Of a DNA stretch of 64,000 nt, positions 26,505-34,783 are shown in pieces. Made by a program: the position numbers and the translations under genes. The stretch's first letter is position 1. Each line of letters begins with the position of its first letter. Location: positions 1 to 64,000 of the forward strand of contig JAFUXL010000031.1 in assembly GCA_017470905.1 (NCBI GenBank), written 5' to 3'. This DNA comes from Ruminococcus sp. (GTDB taxonomy: Bacteria; Bacillota; Clostridia; Oscillospirales; Ruminococcaceae). The notes below the pieces were generated by a model. It did not search any database. It saw nothing but the letters and a program-made list of their open reading frames with translations, and was not told the origin of the DNA.

Positions 26505-27595
26505 TGACGCTCGGAATATATATTCACATTCCTTTCTGCGGAAAGAAATGCGGTTACTGCGATTTCTATTCGGTCAGCTATTCAAAAAAACTCACACAGC
26601 TTTACACCGATGCCGTGATACGGAATATAAGGCATTATTCCGATAAAAGCATGATAACGGATACCGTTTATTTCGGGGGCGGTACTCCCTCGCTGCTAAG
26701 TGCGCAGCAGACGGGAAATATTCTTGACGAAATAAGAGATAATTTCACACTCGCCGAAAATGCCGAAATAACCATTGAAGCCAATCCGCTTTCATTAAAT
26801 CCCGAAAAACTTGAAAATCTCAGGAATATCGGCATAAACCGCCTTTCAATAGGCGTACAGTCCATGAATGACGATGAACTGAAATTCCTCGGACGCTCCC
26901 ACAATGCCGCTAATGCCGAAAAAGCCGTGATATGCGCCCATAATGCAGGATTTGAAAATATCTCCTGCGATTTGATGACCGCCATACCGAAACAGGATTT
27001 GAAAAGCCTTGAATATTCGATAGAAAAATTATCTGCACTTCCCGTAAAGCATATATCGTCCTATATCCTCAAAATCGAGGAAAATACGCCGTTTTTCAAA
27101 AATAATATAAAATCGCTGCTTCCCGATGAGGAGAGGACTGCGGATTTTTACCTCGAAACGGTTCGTCTCCTCGAAAAACACGGCTTTCATCAGTATGAAA
27201 TATCCAATTTCGCAAAAAACGGCTATGAAAGCAGACACAATTGCCGTTACTGGAAATGCATGGACTATATCGGCATAGGCTCTTCGGCACATTCATGCTT
27301 CGGCGGCAGGAGATTTTCCGTTTGCAGGGATATTAATAAATTTATCGAAAGCGAAATTCAGCCCGTTGAGATAACGGACGAAAATCCCTGCGGATTTGAA
27401 GAATATGCCATGCTCCGACTTCGGCTGAAAGAGGGGCTTGATTTGAGAAAATTTCCCGAAAAGAAGAATATAATCGAAAAGAAAATCCCTCCGCTGATAA
27501 ATTCGGGCTATGCCGTGTATGACGGGAATATAATATCCCTCACGCCGAAAGGATTTCTCATGTCAAATTCGGTAATATCATATCTTATATTCTGA
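26504..27595 (+). CDS. hemW: HemW-type radical SAM protein (heme chaperone, formerly HemN-like)
   Basis: A 363-residue radical SAM enzyme. The cluster motif CGKKCGYCDF (CX3CX2C form) lies near residue 14, and the SAM-binding FGGGTPSLLS follows. The C-terminal HemW domain includes SHNCRYW-like RHNCRYWKCMDYIGIGSSAHS. HemW inserts or carries heme; true HemN oxidases are longer. It usually sits beside lepA (lepA-hemW-hrcA order), as here. The start overlaps the preceding stop. Confidence 0.92.
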   Translation: MTLGIYIHIPFCGKKCGYCDFYSVSYSKKLTQLYTDAVIRNIRHYSDKSMITDTVYFGGGTPSLLSAQQTGNILDEIRDNFTLAENAEITIEANPLSLNPEKLENLRNIGINRLSIGVQSMNDDELKFLGRSHNAANAEKAVICAHNAGFENISCDLMTAIPKQDLKSLEYSIEKLSALPVKHISSYILKIEENTPFFKNNIKSLLPDEERTADFYLETVRLLEKHGFHQYEISNFAKNGYESRHNCRYWKCMDYIGIGSSAHSCFGGRRFSVCRDINKFIESEIQPVEITDENPCGFEEYAMLRLRLKEGLDLRKFPEKKNIIEKKIPPLINSGYAVYDGNIISLTPKGFLMSNSVISYLIF

Positions 27596-27629
27596 TATAT
27601 GCTGAAATACGTTCAATGTGAAACATTGA

Positions 27630-27668
27630 CAATTATGAATTATGCATTATGCATTGTGATTGTGCATT
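27630..27668. repeat. AT-D repeat between hemW and sigF
   Basis: AATTATGAATTATGCATTAT and TGCATTGTGATTGTGCATT, in the convergent gap between hemW and sigF. Confidence 0.55.
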
Positions 27669-27669
27669 A

Positions 27670-28326
27670 TTATTCAAGGAGTTCTTTGCGCATTTTCGCA
27701 AGGAGCTTTTTTTCTTTCCTCGAAACCTGTACCTGCGATATGCCGAGTATCTTAGCCGCCGCCGACTGCGTTAAATTCCTGAAATACCGCAGTTCAATCA
27801 GCATTTTATCTTCATTTTCAAGCCTTGACATAACCTGCCTCAGCGCAAGCAAATCGACAATGCTGTCATCAGGCGGCTCTGTCGGAATATCTGTCTGACC
27901 CTCATCGTCATCGTTTGATGTAAGCGATATAACGGGCTGACAGGCACAAAGGCTCTCCGCAATATCTGCTTCACTTTCGCCCGAAATTGCCGCCAATTCG
28001 CTTATTGCAGGCTCTCTGCCGTTCTTTGTGCGGAAATCCTCGGATATTTTCTGTATCCTTGCGGAAAGCTCTTTAAGACTTCTGCTTACCTTTACAGTAC
28101 CTCCGTCACGGAAAAGACGCTTTATCTCACCGAGTATCACGGGAACGGCATAGGTCGAAAATTTCACTCCTCTTTCGCTGTCGAAGGATTTCACGGCTTT
28201 GAGCAGTCCTATGCAGCCTGCGGAATACAGCTCCTCATATTCAATCCCTCTGTTGCGGAATTTATTCGCACAGAGGTGGACAAGTCCGAGATTTTCCTCT
28301 GCATTTGGTCTTTTAATATCATTCAT
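27670..28326 (-). CDS. sigF: Forespore sigma factor SigF
   Basis: A 218-residue sigma-70 family factor with regions 2 to 4. Region 2 shows YSAGCIGLLKAVKSFD and the FSTYAVPVILGEIKR signature typical of SigF/SigG. Region 4 shows QSAAAKILGISQVQVSR. Placement third after spoIIAA and spoIIAB identifies it as SigF. No strong Shine-Dalgarno is seen before the ATG at 28326; the PAL-B repeat fills the gap to spoIIAB. Confidence 0.9.
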   Translation of the reverse strand: MNDIKRPNAEENLGLVHLCANKFRNRGIEYEELYSAGCIGLLKAVKSFDSERGVKFSTYAVPVILGEIKRLFRDGGTVKVSRSLKELSARIQKISEDFRTKNGREPAISELAAISGESEADIAESLCACQPVISLTSNDDDEGQTDIPTEPPDDSIVDLLALRQVMSRLENEDKMLIELRYFRNLTQSAAAKILGISQVQVSRKEKKLLAKMRKELLE

Positions 28327-28329
28327 TAT

Positions 28330-28432
28330 TCAAAATGGGGGTTTTAGCCTTGACCCTCCGTTCACTTCACCATGTTTCGCTTGCTGACGGGTCAGGGGGC
28401 GGCTTATTCCCCCAACCCCCCTAATTTTTTTC
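28330..28432 (-). repeat. PAL-B repeat between spoIIAB and sigF
   Basis: On the minus strand it begins GGGGGGTTGGGGGAATAAGCC, contains GTGAACGGAGG-type core words and ends CCCCCATTTTGAAT. Its first 29 bp encode the last residues and the stop codon of spoIIAB. Confidence 0.75.
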
Positions 28433-28841
28433 TCATAATAACGCTTGTGCCTTTGCCGATTTTGCTTTTAACACCGAGCCTGTCCATAAAGGACTGCATG
28501 ACCGAAAATCCGAGACCTGAGCGTTCCTCTTCGGGGGCGGTCGTAAAAAGCGGCTGCATAGCTTTTTCTATGTCCTCAATTCCGCAGCCCGTGTCACGGA
28601 TTTTAATATAAATCACCCTTTCGGGAAGAAGTCTTGCGGTTATCTCGATATTTCCGCAGGTATTTCTGTAGCCGTGTACTATTGCATTCGTGACAGCCTC
28701 GGAAACCGCCGTCCTTATATCTGATAATTCCTCGACAGTCGGGTCAGCCTGTATCACGAACGAAGATATTACCGCCCTTGCCGTGCTTTCGTTTATTGAG
28801 AGTGACGGCATTGTAATTTTTATTTCGTTAAGTACTTTCAT
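28404..28841 (-). CDS. spoIIAB: Anti-sigma F factor SpoIIAB
   Basis: A 145-residue GHKL ATPase/kinase that binds SigF and phosphorylates SpoIIAA. The N box is VSEAVTNAIVHGY and the G1 box RDTGCGIEDIEKA. The GLGFSVMQSFMD lid follows. The start ATG at 28841 has AGGAGG. The C-terminal tail (KLGGLGE) is encoded by the edge of the PAL-B repeat, so the natural end may have been altered. Confidence 0.92.
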   Translation of the reverse strand: MKVLNEIKITMPSLSINESTARAVISSFVIQADPTVEELSDIRTAVSEAVTNAIVHGYRNTCGNIEITARLLPERVIYIKIRDTGCGIEDIEKAMQPLFTTAPEEERSGLGFSVMQSFMDRLGVKSKIGKGTSVIMRKKLGGLGE

Positions 28842-28859
28842 AAAACCTCCTGTGAAGCA

Positions 28860-28925
28860 ATGCATAATTCATAATTCATAATTACTTTTATATTTTGTTT
28901 TCTCCGCCGCAGGCGGTGGAAATAT
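28860..28925 (-). repeat. AT-D and hp-C repeats between spoIIAA and spoIIAB
   Basis: ATGCATAATTCATAATTCAT (28861-28880) joins TTTTATATTTTGTTTTCTCC and the CGCCGCAGGCG hairpin, an hp-C unit on the minus strand. Confidence 0.6.
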
Positions 28926-28972
28926 TGTTTTTATTAAATTTGCCAAATCATAGCTGAATATATGCGATACCG

Positions 28973-29284
28973 TCACACATTCCTCATTCCCAATTTGACA
29001 TCAATTCCCGCAAGTCTGAGGACACGCTTTATGTACGGCTGCGGATTTATGATTTCAAGCCGTCCTCCGCATTCCTGCAAGAGCCTGCTCCTGCCCAAAA
29101 TAAGCCCTACCCCAGAACTGTCCATGAATGTTATTCCGCTTAAATCGATGGCGAATACCTCCGGCTGTGCGGCTATTATATAGCTGTCGAGCTGTGAACG
29201 TATTTCCTTTGCGCTGTGGTGGTCAATCTCACCCGTAAGAAAAGCCGTTGCAACATCATTTTCATACTTTATATTAATTTTCAT
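28973..29284 (-). CDS. spoIIAA: Anti-sigma F antagonist SpoIIAA
   Basis: A 103-residue STAS-domain protein; the phosphorylatable Ser is in FMDSSGVGLILGR near residue 57. Unphosphorylated protein releases SigF from SpoIIAB at the start of forespore development. The frame continues to 29344, but that part is PAL-A sequence. The ATG at 29284 follows AAAGGTGAT, which directly adjoins the PAL-A end GACGATTTTAAAT. Confidence 0.92.
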   Translation of the reverse strand: MKINIKYENDVATAFLTGEIDHHSAKEIRSQLDSYIIAAQPEVFAIDLSGITFMDSSGVGLILGRSRLLQECGGRLEIINPQPYIKRVLRLAGIDVKLGMRNV

Positions 29285-29296
29285 AGCATCACCTTT

Positions 29297-29392
29297 ATTT
29301 AAAATCGTCAAATTGCGCCTTTGTAACCTTGCCATTTCGTTCACTGCGCTGCACTTCGTTCACTACCGTGGCAAGGGCGCAATTTTCCTCTT
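29297..29392 (-). repeat. PAL-A repeat preceding spoIIAA
   Basis: Single unit, minus-strand sense, arms AAATTGCGCC/GGCGCAATTT, ending at the spoIIAA Shine-Dalgarno. Confidence 0.85.
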
Positions 29393-29437
29393 GATTATTA
29401 AGATTATACCATACTGTAAACTCGAAATTTGTCATAA

Positions 29438-29471
29438 TAAAAAGGCTGTCCGAATTTTTTTACGGACAGCT
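29438..29471 (-). terminator. Terminator of the HAD phosphatase gene
   Basis: Minus strand: AAGCTGTCCG/CGGACAGCCTT stem followed by TTTTATTAT. It separates the AraC-HAD group from the spoIIA operon. Confidence 0.75.
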
Positions 29472-29475
29472 TATT

Positions 29476-30261
29476 CTATATAAGATTGAAATGTTCAAGG
29501 GCATTGTAAAGCCCATCCTCAAGTATGGGGTCTGTAATATACGAAACATAGGGATAAAGCTTCTGCGCTCCCCCCATTGCTATGCTGTTCGGGACAGCCC
29601 GGAGCATGGGCAAGTCGTTCATGCTGTCTCCGATTGCATAGGCATTTTCCTTCGGGATATTCAGGATTTTCAGGATTTTTTCTATAGCTGTCGCCTTTGA
29701 AAAGCCTATGGGAACGTTCTCGAAAAATCCCCCTCCCCTGTTGATTATCTGGAAATTTTCCCCTATTTCTCTCCGGAAACGCTCCATATCGGAACGGGGT
29801 GTTTCCCATATTACGAATTTATCGAATACGAAATCGGGGTCGCTGACCTGTCTGTCCGTGCGTATGCCGTCCTCAACGAAAAATTCCTTGAAATGTTCGA
29901 GGTCGTCGCTCGTTTCGGCATATTTATCGAAAAAATATCCGTCCTTATGCTCATAAACGGGTATCACACGGCATTCACGCAGAATTTGTGCGGTTTTTCG
30001 GCATAAATCCTGTTCAAGCGATGAATACAGAATTACTTCGTTATTATATTCTATATATGTACCGCAGCCGCAAATCATTCCGTCAAAGCCGAGGGAGCGT
30101 ATTTTGCTGTTTATGTTAAATTCCGTTCGCCCCGTGTTTATGAAGGTCAGATTACCCCTTTCCCTGGTTTTTCTGATAGCCGTGACGGTGCTTTCGGGGA
30201 TAATCATATAATCGTCCTCGGTTATGACAGTGCCGTCTATGTCGAAAAAAATAATATTCAA
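29476..30261 (-). CDS. Cof-type HAD-superfamily phosphatase
   Basis: A 261-residue HAD IIB phosphatase. Motif I is FFDIDGTVI with both Asp residues, motif II is INTGRTE, and motif IV is AIGDSMNDLPML. Family members dephosphorylate sugar phosphates or pyridoxal phosphate; the substrate here is unknown. It is 1 bp from the AraC regulator on the same strand, so the two are co-transcribed. Confidence 0.85.
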   Translation of the reverse strand: MNIIFFDIDGTVITEDDYMIIPESTVTAIRKTRERGNLTFINTGRTEFNINSKIRSLGFDGMICGCGTYIEYNNEVILYSSLEQDLCRKTAQILRECRVIPVYEHKDGYFFDKYAETSDDLEHFKEFFVEDGIRTDRQVSDPDFVFDKFVIWETPRSDMERFRREIGENFQIINRGGGFFENVPIGFSKATAIEKILKILNIPKENAYAIGDSMNDLPMLRAVPNSIAMGGAQKLYPYVSYITDPILEDGLYNALEHFNLI

Positions 30262-30262
30262 T

Positions 30263-31123
30263 TCAATCCCTCCACATCTTTCTGTAGGAAAAGCAGGTCA
30301 GATTTTCGGCTTTTTTGAATTGTCTTGCAAAATAGCTCTGGTCATTGAAGCCGCAAAGATGCGCTATCTCTTCAATGGACTTGTCAGAAAACCGCAGAAG
30401 CTTTTTCCCGTAATTTATTCTTGCAGTAATTATATGACGAAAAATCGTTTTGCCGTAGATTTTTTTATATTCTCTCGTGAGATAGAATTTGCTTATATAG
30501 AACTCCGATGAAAGCTTTTCGAGGGATAAATCTTCGCTGAAATGCTCCTCTATGTATCTGTTCACCGCCGCAAGCTTCTGTTTAAGTGCGGTATCGTACT
30601 GTGCGGCGGAATTGTTGACCGTTACGGCAAGGGTCAGAATATCAACTATAAGCTGTGAGGTAAGCGGCTCTGTATTTGCGGTCTTTTTCTCGTTGATATT
30701 TATTATACTGTTTATTGCCGATACTATCTTTTCAAAGAACACGGGCTTAAATGCGTTTTTCGACTGCGACAGGAAATATTCATAGTACTGCCGTGAGGTT
30801 GCGCCGTTGAAATGTACCCACAGCAATTCCCACGGGTCTGAAGATGAGCTTTTGTAATTATGCTCCGTCCGGCAGTCTATGAAGAAGCACTCCCCCTTTT
30901 GCAGAAAAAAGGTCTCGCCGTTTACCGTAAGCTCTCCGCTTCCGTTCGTCACGGCGGCGATAAGGAACGAATTTAAATTATTTCTCTGCGTGATATACTC
31001 CTCTTCCGTTTTCAGAAATCCCGTTTCCTGAACGTAGAAGAAAGCATTTTTCGCCGCAGGGCTGGGGGTGCATATTATTCTTTTGGGTATATTTTCAGTA
31101 TCTTCGGGCTTGTTATTTTCCAT
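30263..31123 (-). CDS. AraC-family transcriptional regulator
   Basis: A 286-residue regulator with an N-terminal cupin-type sensing domain (NGSGELTVNGETFFLQKGEC) and a C-terminal double HTH (LEKLSSEFYISKFYLTREYKK and SIEEIAHLCGFNDQSYFARQFK, split here by a linker). This plan is typical of sugar-use regulators in Firmicutes. The ATG at 31123 behind GAAAGGAA is preferred over 31189. It is followed immediately by the HAD gene. Its target is unknown. Confidence 0.85.
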   Translation of the reverse strand: MENNKPEDTENIPKRIICTPSPAAKNAFFYVQETGFLKTEEEYITQRNNLNSFLIAAVTNGSGELTVNGETFFLQKGECFFIDCRTEHNYKSSSSDPWELLWVHFNGATSRQYYEYFLSQSKNAFKPVFFEKIVSAINSIININEKKTANTEPLTSQLIVDILTLAVTVNNSAAQYDTALKQKLAAVNRYIEEHFSEDLSLEKLSSEFYISKFYLTREYKKIYGKTIFRHIITARINYGKKLLRFSDKSIEEIAHLCGFNDQSYFARQFKKAENLTCFSYRKMWRD

Positions 31124-31153
31124 GGCAAAATTCCTTTCGTGATATTCCGTATC

Positions 31154-31182
31154 AATTATAACACATCGGGGAATTTTTTTCA
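31154..31182 (-). promoter_or_regulatory. Promoter of the AraC-HAD operon
   Basis: Minus strand TTGAAA, 17 bp, TATAAT, 30 bp before the start codon. Confidence 0.7.
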
Positions 31183-31231
31183 ATAACAAAATCAGCTTTT
31201 ATTTTCGCCGCCGCAGCCGAACAGACACACA

Positions 31232-31486
31232 CTATATGAAATATGCCCCTGCAAAGCAAAGAGCGGCGACAAGCGTCAGAATAATCAGCGCAGTATATGC
31301 TTTCCTTGAAATAAACCTCCTCCTGCGGCACGGCTCGGCATATGAGATATATTTATCAGCCTCGCTGCGTATAAATTCGGCAGGCAGCGACCTGACCTCG
31401 GGTCTGAGATAGAATACAGCCTTTTCAAAATATATGCTGTCGGTATGGTTTACCTCTATTATGGTTCTGTTTACGCCCTTTAACAT
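31232..31486 (-). CDS. Small single-pass membrane protein
   Basis: An 84-residue protein of unknown function: a polar N-terminal part, a basic CRRRRFISRK segment at about 53-62 and one C-terminal transmembrane helix (about 64-83). This resembles a tail-anchored topology with the N-terminus inside. A GGAGG-like site (ATATGGAGG on the minus strand) precedes the ATG. The 347 bp from here to 31833 carry no other gene. Confidence 0.55.
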   Translation of the reverse strand: MLKGVNRTIIEVNHTDSIYFEKAVFYLRPEVRSLPAEFIRSEADKYISYAEPCRRRRFISRKAYTALIILTLVAALCFAGAYFI

Positions 31487-31672
31487 AATTTTCCTCCATA
31501 TATTTATTTAATGATATTATTGTCCCATGGGTGTGGATATATTCAGTTTCATTTTCAAAATTCATATATTTTTTCATGAAAGTATAGTAAAAAACCATGT
31601 GACCATGGCTGCGGAAAAAATAATTGTTCACAGACATTTGAAAAATTTATATATAAATATACAAAAATAATA

Positions 31673-31701
31673 TTTACTTTTCCGTTTCTTTGTGCTATAA
31701 T
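31673..31701 (+). promoter_or_regulatory. Promoter of the membrane sensor gene
   Basis: TTTACT (31673-31678), 17 bp, TATAAT (31696-31701). The leader of about 125 nt contains a short CTCCGCCTGCGG hp-C-like remnant at about 31775-31790. Confidence 0.65.
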
Positions 31702-31833
31702 TAATATGGGCAGATTTTTATATATTCCGCCCTATATACAACGAATTTATTAAAGACAGATTTTAACGCCGTACCTCTCCGCCTGCGGCAATATATTTGA
31801 AATGCTCTTTTGCAGCAAAGGAGGAAAAAACAT

Positions 31834-32988
31834 TTGAAAAGGATATATGGTGCAATAAATACATTTGCAGGTATTATGATAATTATACTTATGATACTGT
31901 CATTTTCCGCTGATATGAAATACGGGAGCAGCCCCTATACCGATGCCGTCAGCTATAAGGACGGCTGGACTTATGATAACGATGAACCTGTCAGTATTGA
32001 GTCAATTGACAGCGAAAGACCTTACATACAGAAATTTATCTCGTCCGACGAGCTTAACGGTCAGAGCATATGCTTTATCAGCAGAAATGCGAATTTTTCG
32101 GTGTATCTCGATGATGACGAAATCTATGACTTCAATCCGGGAAAAAATTATTACAAAAGAGGACGGTACGGAGATTATATGCATATAGTTCCCGTTCCGC
32201 ACTTTGACGGAGAAAAATTAATTAAAATCGAATTTCATAACCTCGACAGCAATGTTTCGGTTGGGCTTTATGAAATGACAATGCAAAATTCGGGCAGCTA
32301 CCTTGCAGGTCTGGCACAGAGAGACAAGGTTAAATTCCTCGTGTGCTTCATGACATTCCTTATCGGAATTATTATTTTCGCATACGGAATAGTAGAACAG
32401 CTTTCCCACGGCAATATGACCGAAACAGTCTGTCTCGGCTGCTTCACGATGCTTATAGGAATATGGACAAGTCCGAAACAGAGCATACTCTTCCTGCTTG
32501 CAGGAAATTCCATGGTGCTGCGTGCGGTGGAATATATCGCACTTGCAATAATTCCCATTCCCGTGATAACCTTTGCCGCATCGGTTATAAAGAAATTCAG
32601 AAATCCGATGTTCATAACCTGCATAACCGCATCTACAATAAATCTCATAGCGCAGTTTATAATTGCCGGTGCTGATGTACTTGACTACAAGGAAATGCTG
32701 TTTTTTTCGCATATAATAATTATAGCCTGTCTTTTGTGCATATTCATCATGCTTTCATCAGCTTATCGCAGGAAAGAAATTGATGTCAGAAGCACAAGCT
32801 GGCTTGCGGTTTCGATGTCTCTGATACTCGTTTCGGGAATATTCGATATGCTGAGATATTATTTTATCCACGGCATGGACAGCTCAAAAATAACAAGAAT
32901 TGTAATGCCGGTTTTCGTGACGGCTCTTATAATATACGAAGTAAAAAAATGCTTAACTTCCAGATTAAAAGCAGCGAGGCAGAATTAA
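31834..32988 (+). CDS. Membrane sensor protein (input module of a diguanylate cyclase)
   Basis: A 384-residue protein: an N-terminal TM (about 5-22), an extracellular beta-rich domain (about 35-170) with the GW.Y...(D/E)...SVYLDDDEIYDF pattern of clostridial sensors, then about seven TM helices (about 170-375). In related proteins this module continues into a cytoplasmic GGDEF domain. Here the frame ends 13 codons into a GGDEF linker, and the GGDEF domain continues in the -1 frame. The start is TTG at 31834 behind AAAGGAGG. The tract GTAAAAAAATGC (32941-32952) holds an A AAA AAA heptamer in the correct phase for a -1 slip. Confidence 0.75.
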   Translation: MKRIYGAINTFAGIMIIILMILSFSADMKYGSSPYTDAVSYKDGWTYDNDEPVSIESIDSERPYIQKFISSDELNGQSICFISRNANFSVYLDDDEIYDFNPGKNYYKRGRYGDYMHIVPVPHFDGEKLIKIEFHNLDSNVSVGLYEMTMQNSGSYLAGLAQRDKVKFLVCFMTFLIGIIIFAYGIVEQLSHGNMTETVCLGCFTMLIGIWTSPKQSILFLLAGNSMVLRAVEYIALAIIPIPVITFAASVIKKFRNPMFITCITASTINLIAQFIIAGADVLDYKEMLFFSHIIIIACLLCIFIMLSSAYRRKEIDVRSTSWLAVSMSLILVSGIFDMLRYYFIHGMDSSKITRIVMPVFVTALIIYEVKKCLTSRLKAARQN

Positions 32989-33545
32989 TGGAAAAGCTTG
33001 CAATGGAGGACGCACTGACAGGTATCAAAAACAGAAACGCTTTCACCGGCTGCGAAAAGAAACTGCTCGAAAAGGACTCTGGTTCGTGCGTTTTCGTACA
33101 TTTCGATGTGAACAGGCTTAAAAAGGTAAACGACACCTACGGTCACGCCGAGGGCGACAAGCACATCAAAGCCGCCGCAAATGTCCTTAAAAACAGCTTC
33201 GGCGAATACGGCGAATGTTTCCGTATCGGCGGAGATGAATTTTTCGTAATCCTTGAGGGCAGAAAATGCAGGGAGGAATATGAAAACGGCCTGAAAAAAT
33301 TCCTTAACCTTCAGGAGGACTACAACAATTCCGAAAAACCCCCCGTTCCCCTCGAAATGGCTTACGGTATGGCGGAATACGACTGCTCCATGAAAAATCC
33401 TGAGGCAGCCGAGTCGCTTGCCGACAGCCGTATGTACGAAAAGAAAAAGCTTATGAAGGCAAACAGCCTTAAAAAGAATATCAACGGAAATTTCGGAGAT
33501 ATAAAGCCCCCCGAATTTATCCGCACAATTAAGAAGGCCGAATAA
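32949..33545 (+). CDS. GGDEF diguanylate cyclase domain (frame-split from the upstream sensor)
   Basis: Up to 198 residues: a linker helix (KSSEAELMEKLAMEDALTG) and a complete GGDEF domain with the GIKNRNAF, FDVNRLKKVNDTYGH and RIGGDEFF motifs, so catalytic residues for c-di-GMP synthesis are intact. No RxxD inhibitory site is seen. The frame overlaps the sensor by 40 bp. No Shine-Dalgarno precedes the ATG at 32949. An ATG at 32988 overlaps the sensor stop (TAATG) and has GAGG 10 nt upstream, giving a soluble 185-residue form. Alternatives are -1 frameshifting to a full membrane cyclase, or a simple A-tract mutation. Confidence 0.75.
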   Translation: MLNFQIKSSEAELMEKLAMEDALTGIKNRNAFTGCEKKLLEKDSGSCVFVHFDVNRLKKVNDTYGHAEGDKHIKAAANVLKNSFGEYGECFRIGGDEFFVILEGRKCREEYENGLKKFLNLQEDYNNSEKPPVPLEMAYGMAEYDCSMKNPEAAESLADSRMYEKKKLMKANSLKKNINGNFGDIKPPEFIRTIKKAE

Positions 33546-33549
33546 AAAA

Positions 33550-33580
33550 ATGCTGTGCAGGAAACCGCACAGCATTTTTA
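33550..33580 (+). terminator. Terminator of the sensor-GGDEF unit
   Basis: ATGCTGTGC/GCACAGCAT stem followed by TTTTTATA. Confidence 0.85.
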
Positions 33581-33583
33581 TAT

Positions 33584-33668
33584 ATCTCCGCCAACGGCGG
33601 AGGAACATAAAAACCACAATCTGTATTGCCGCAGGCAATACAATTATGAATTATGCATTATGAATTAT
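33584..33668. repeat. hp-C hairpin plus AT-D repeat between GGDEF gene and rpoD
   Basis: CTCCGCCAACGGCGGAG hairpin, then TTGCCGCAGGCAA and AATTATGAATTATGCATT twice, in the convergent gap. Confidence 0.6.
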
Positions 33669-33683
33669 GCATTGATTTATGTA

Positions 33684-34766
33684 TTAGTCAAGAAAATCCT
33701 TGACCTTTTTGCTTCTGCTGGGGTGACGGAGCTTTCTGAGAGCCTTTGCCTCTATCTGTCTTATGCGTTCTCTCGTTACATCGAAACGCTGTCCGACTTC
33801 TTCGAGGGTGCGTGACTTTCCGTCCTCAAGACCGAAACGAAGCTTGAGGACTTTCGCCTCACGGTCGGTAAGGGTTGCAAGCACTTCATTGAGCTGCTCC
33901 TTGAGGAGAGTATGAGATGCTGCCTCGGCAGGTGCCGGCGCATCGTCATCGGGTATGAAATCTCCGAGGTGACTGTCCTCCTCCTCGCCGATAGGAGTTT
34001 CCAATGATACGGGGTCCTGCGCAACACGCATTATCTCACGGACTTTATCGACGGGCATATTGAGCCTTTCGGCAATTTCCTCCGGGCTGGGGTCATGACC
34101 GTTTTCGTGGAGGAGCTGACTGGATATTTTCTTGACCTTGGTGATAGTCTCAACCATGTGGACGGGTATTCTTATAGTCCTTGCCTGGTCTGCGATAGCC
34201 CTGGTTATAGCCTGACGTATCCACCATGTGGCATATGTCGAGAACTTAAAGCCCTTGGTATAGTCAAATTTTTCGACTGCCTTTATAAGACCGAGGTTTC
34301 CCTCCTGGATAAGGTCAAGAAACTGCATACCTCTTCCGACATATTTTTTCGCAATGCTTACAACAAGACGGAGATTAGCCTCGGAGAGCCTTTTCTTTGC
34401 GTATCTGTCGCCCTCCGCCATTTTCTGGGCGAGTACAATTTCCTCGTCCGTTGTGAGCAGAGGCACTCTTCCTATCTCTTTGAGATAAATCTTTACGGGG
34501 TCGTCAATGGCAATGCCCTCGGTTGAAAGAGCCATTTCGAGGTCGTCGGTGAGGTTGACATCGAGACTGAGCTTAAGGTCTGCATCTGCGCTTCCGTCAT
34601 CGACTATCTCAATATTGAGGGTGTCGCAGCTGTCGTAAAAATTGTTGAGCTGGTCAACGTCAAAATCGAGTTCTTCAAGGGCATCACTGATTTCCTTGGT
34701 TGTAAGCTTTCCGGCAGCCTTGCCCTGTTCGAGGAGAGCGTCTATTGTGTTCTTTTTTGAATCCAT
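33684..34766 (-). CDS. rpoD: Primary sigma factor RpoD (SigA)
   Basis: A 360-residue housekeeping sigma factor. Region 1.2 ([11 protein letters not shown]), region 2 ([16 protein letters not shown]), region 3 and region 4 ([33 protein letters not shown]) are complete. The promoter elements TTGACA and TATAAT seen across the window fit this factor. The start has AAGGAGGAATTCATA upstream. It follows dnaG by 17 bp, the classic primase-sigma operon. Confidence 0.97.
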   Translation of the reverse strand: MDSKKNTIDALLEQGKAAGKLTTKEISDALEELDFDVDQLNNFYDSCDTLNIEIVDDGSADADLKLSLDVNLTDDLEMALSTEGIAIDDPVKIYLKEIGRVPLLTTDEEIVLAQKMAEGDRYAKKRLSEANLRLVVSIAKKYVGRGMQFLDLIQEGNLGLIKAVEKFDYTKGFKFSTYATWWIRQAITRAIADQARTIRIPVHMVETITKVKKISSQLLHENGHDPSPEEIAERLNMPVDKVREIMRVAQDPVSLETPIGEEEDSHLGDFIPDDDAPAPAEAASHTLLKEQLNEVLATLTDREAKVLKLRFGLEDGKSRTLEEVGQRFDVTRERIRQIEAKALRKLRHPSRSKKVKDFLD

Positions 34767-34783
34767 TATGAATTCCTCCTTTT

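Noticed and set aside
28404-28432. G-quadruplex in the PAL-B G-rich edge.
   Set aside because: Only two long G-runs occur close together; the runs pair with the C-rich arm of the same palindrome, so a hairpin explains them better.
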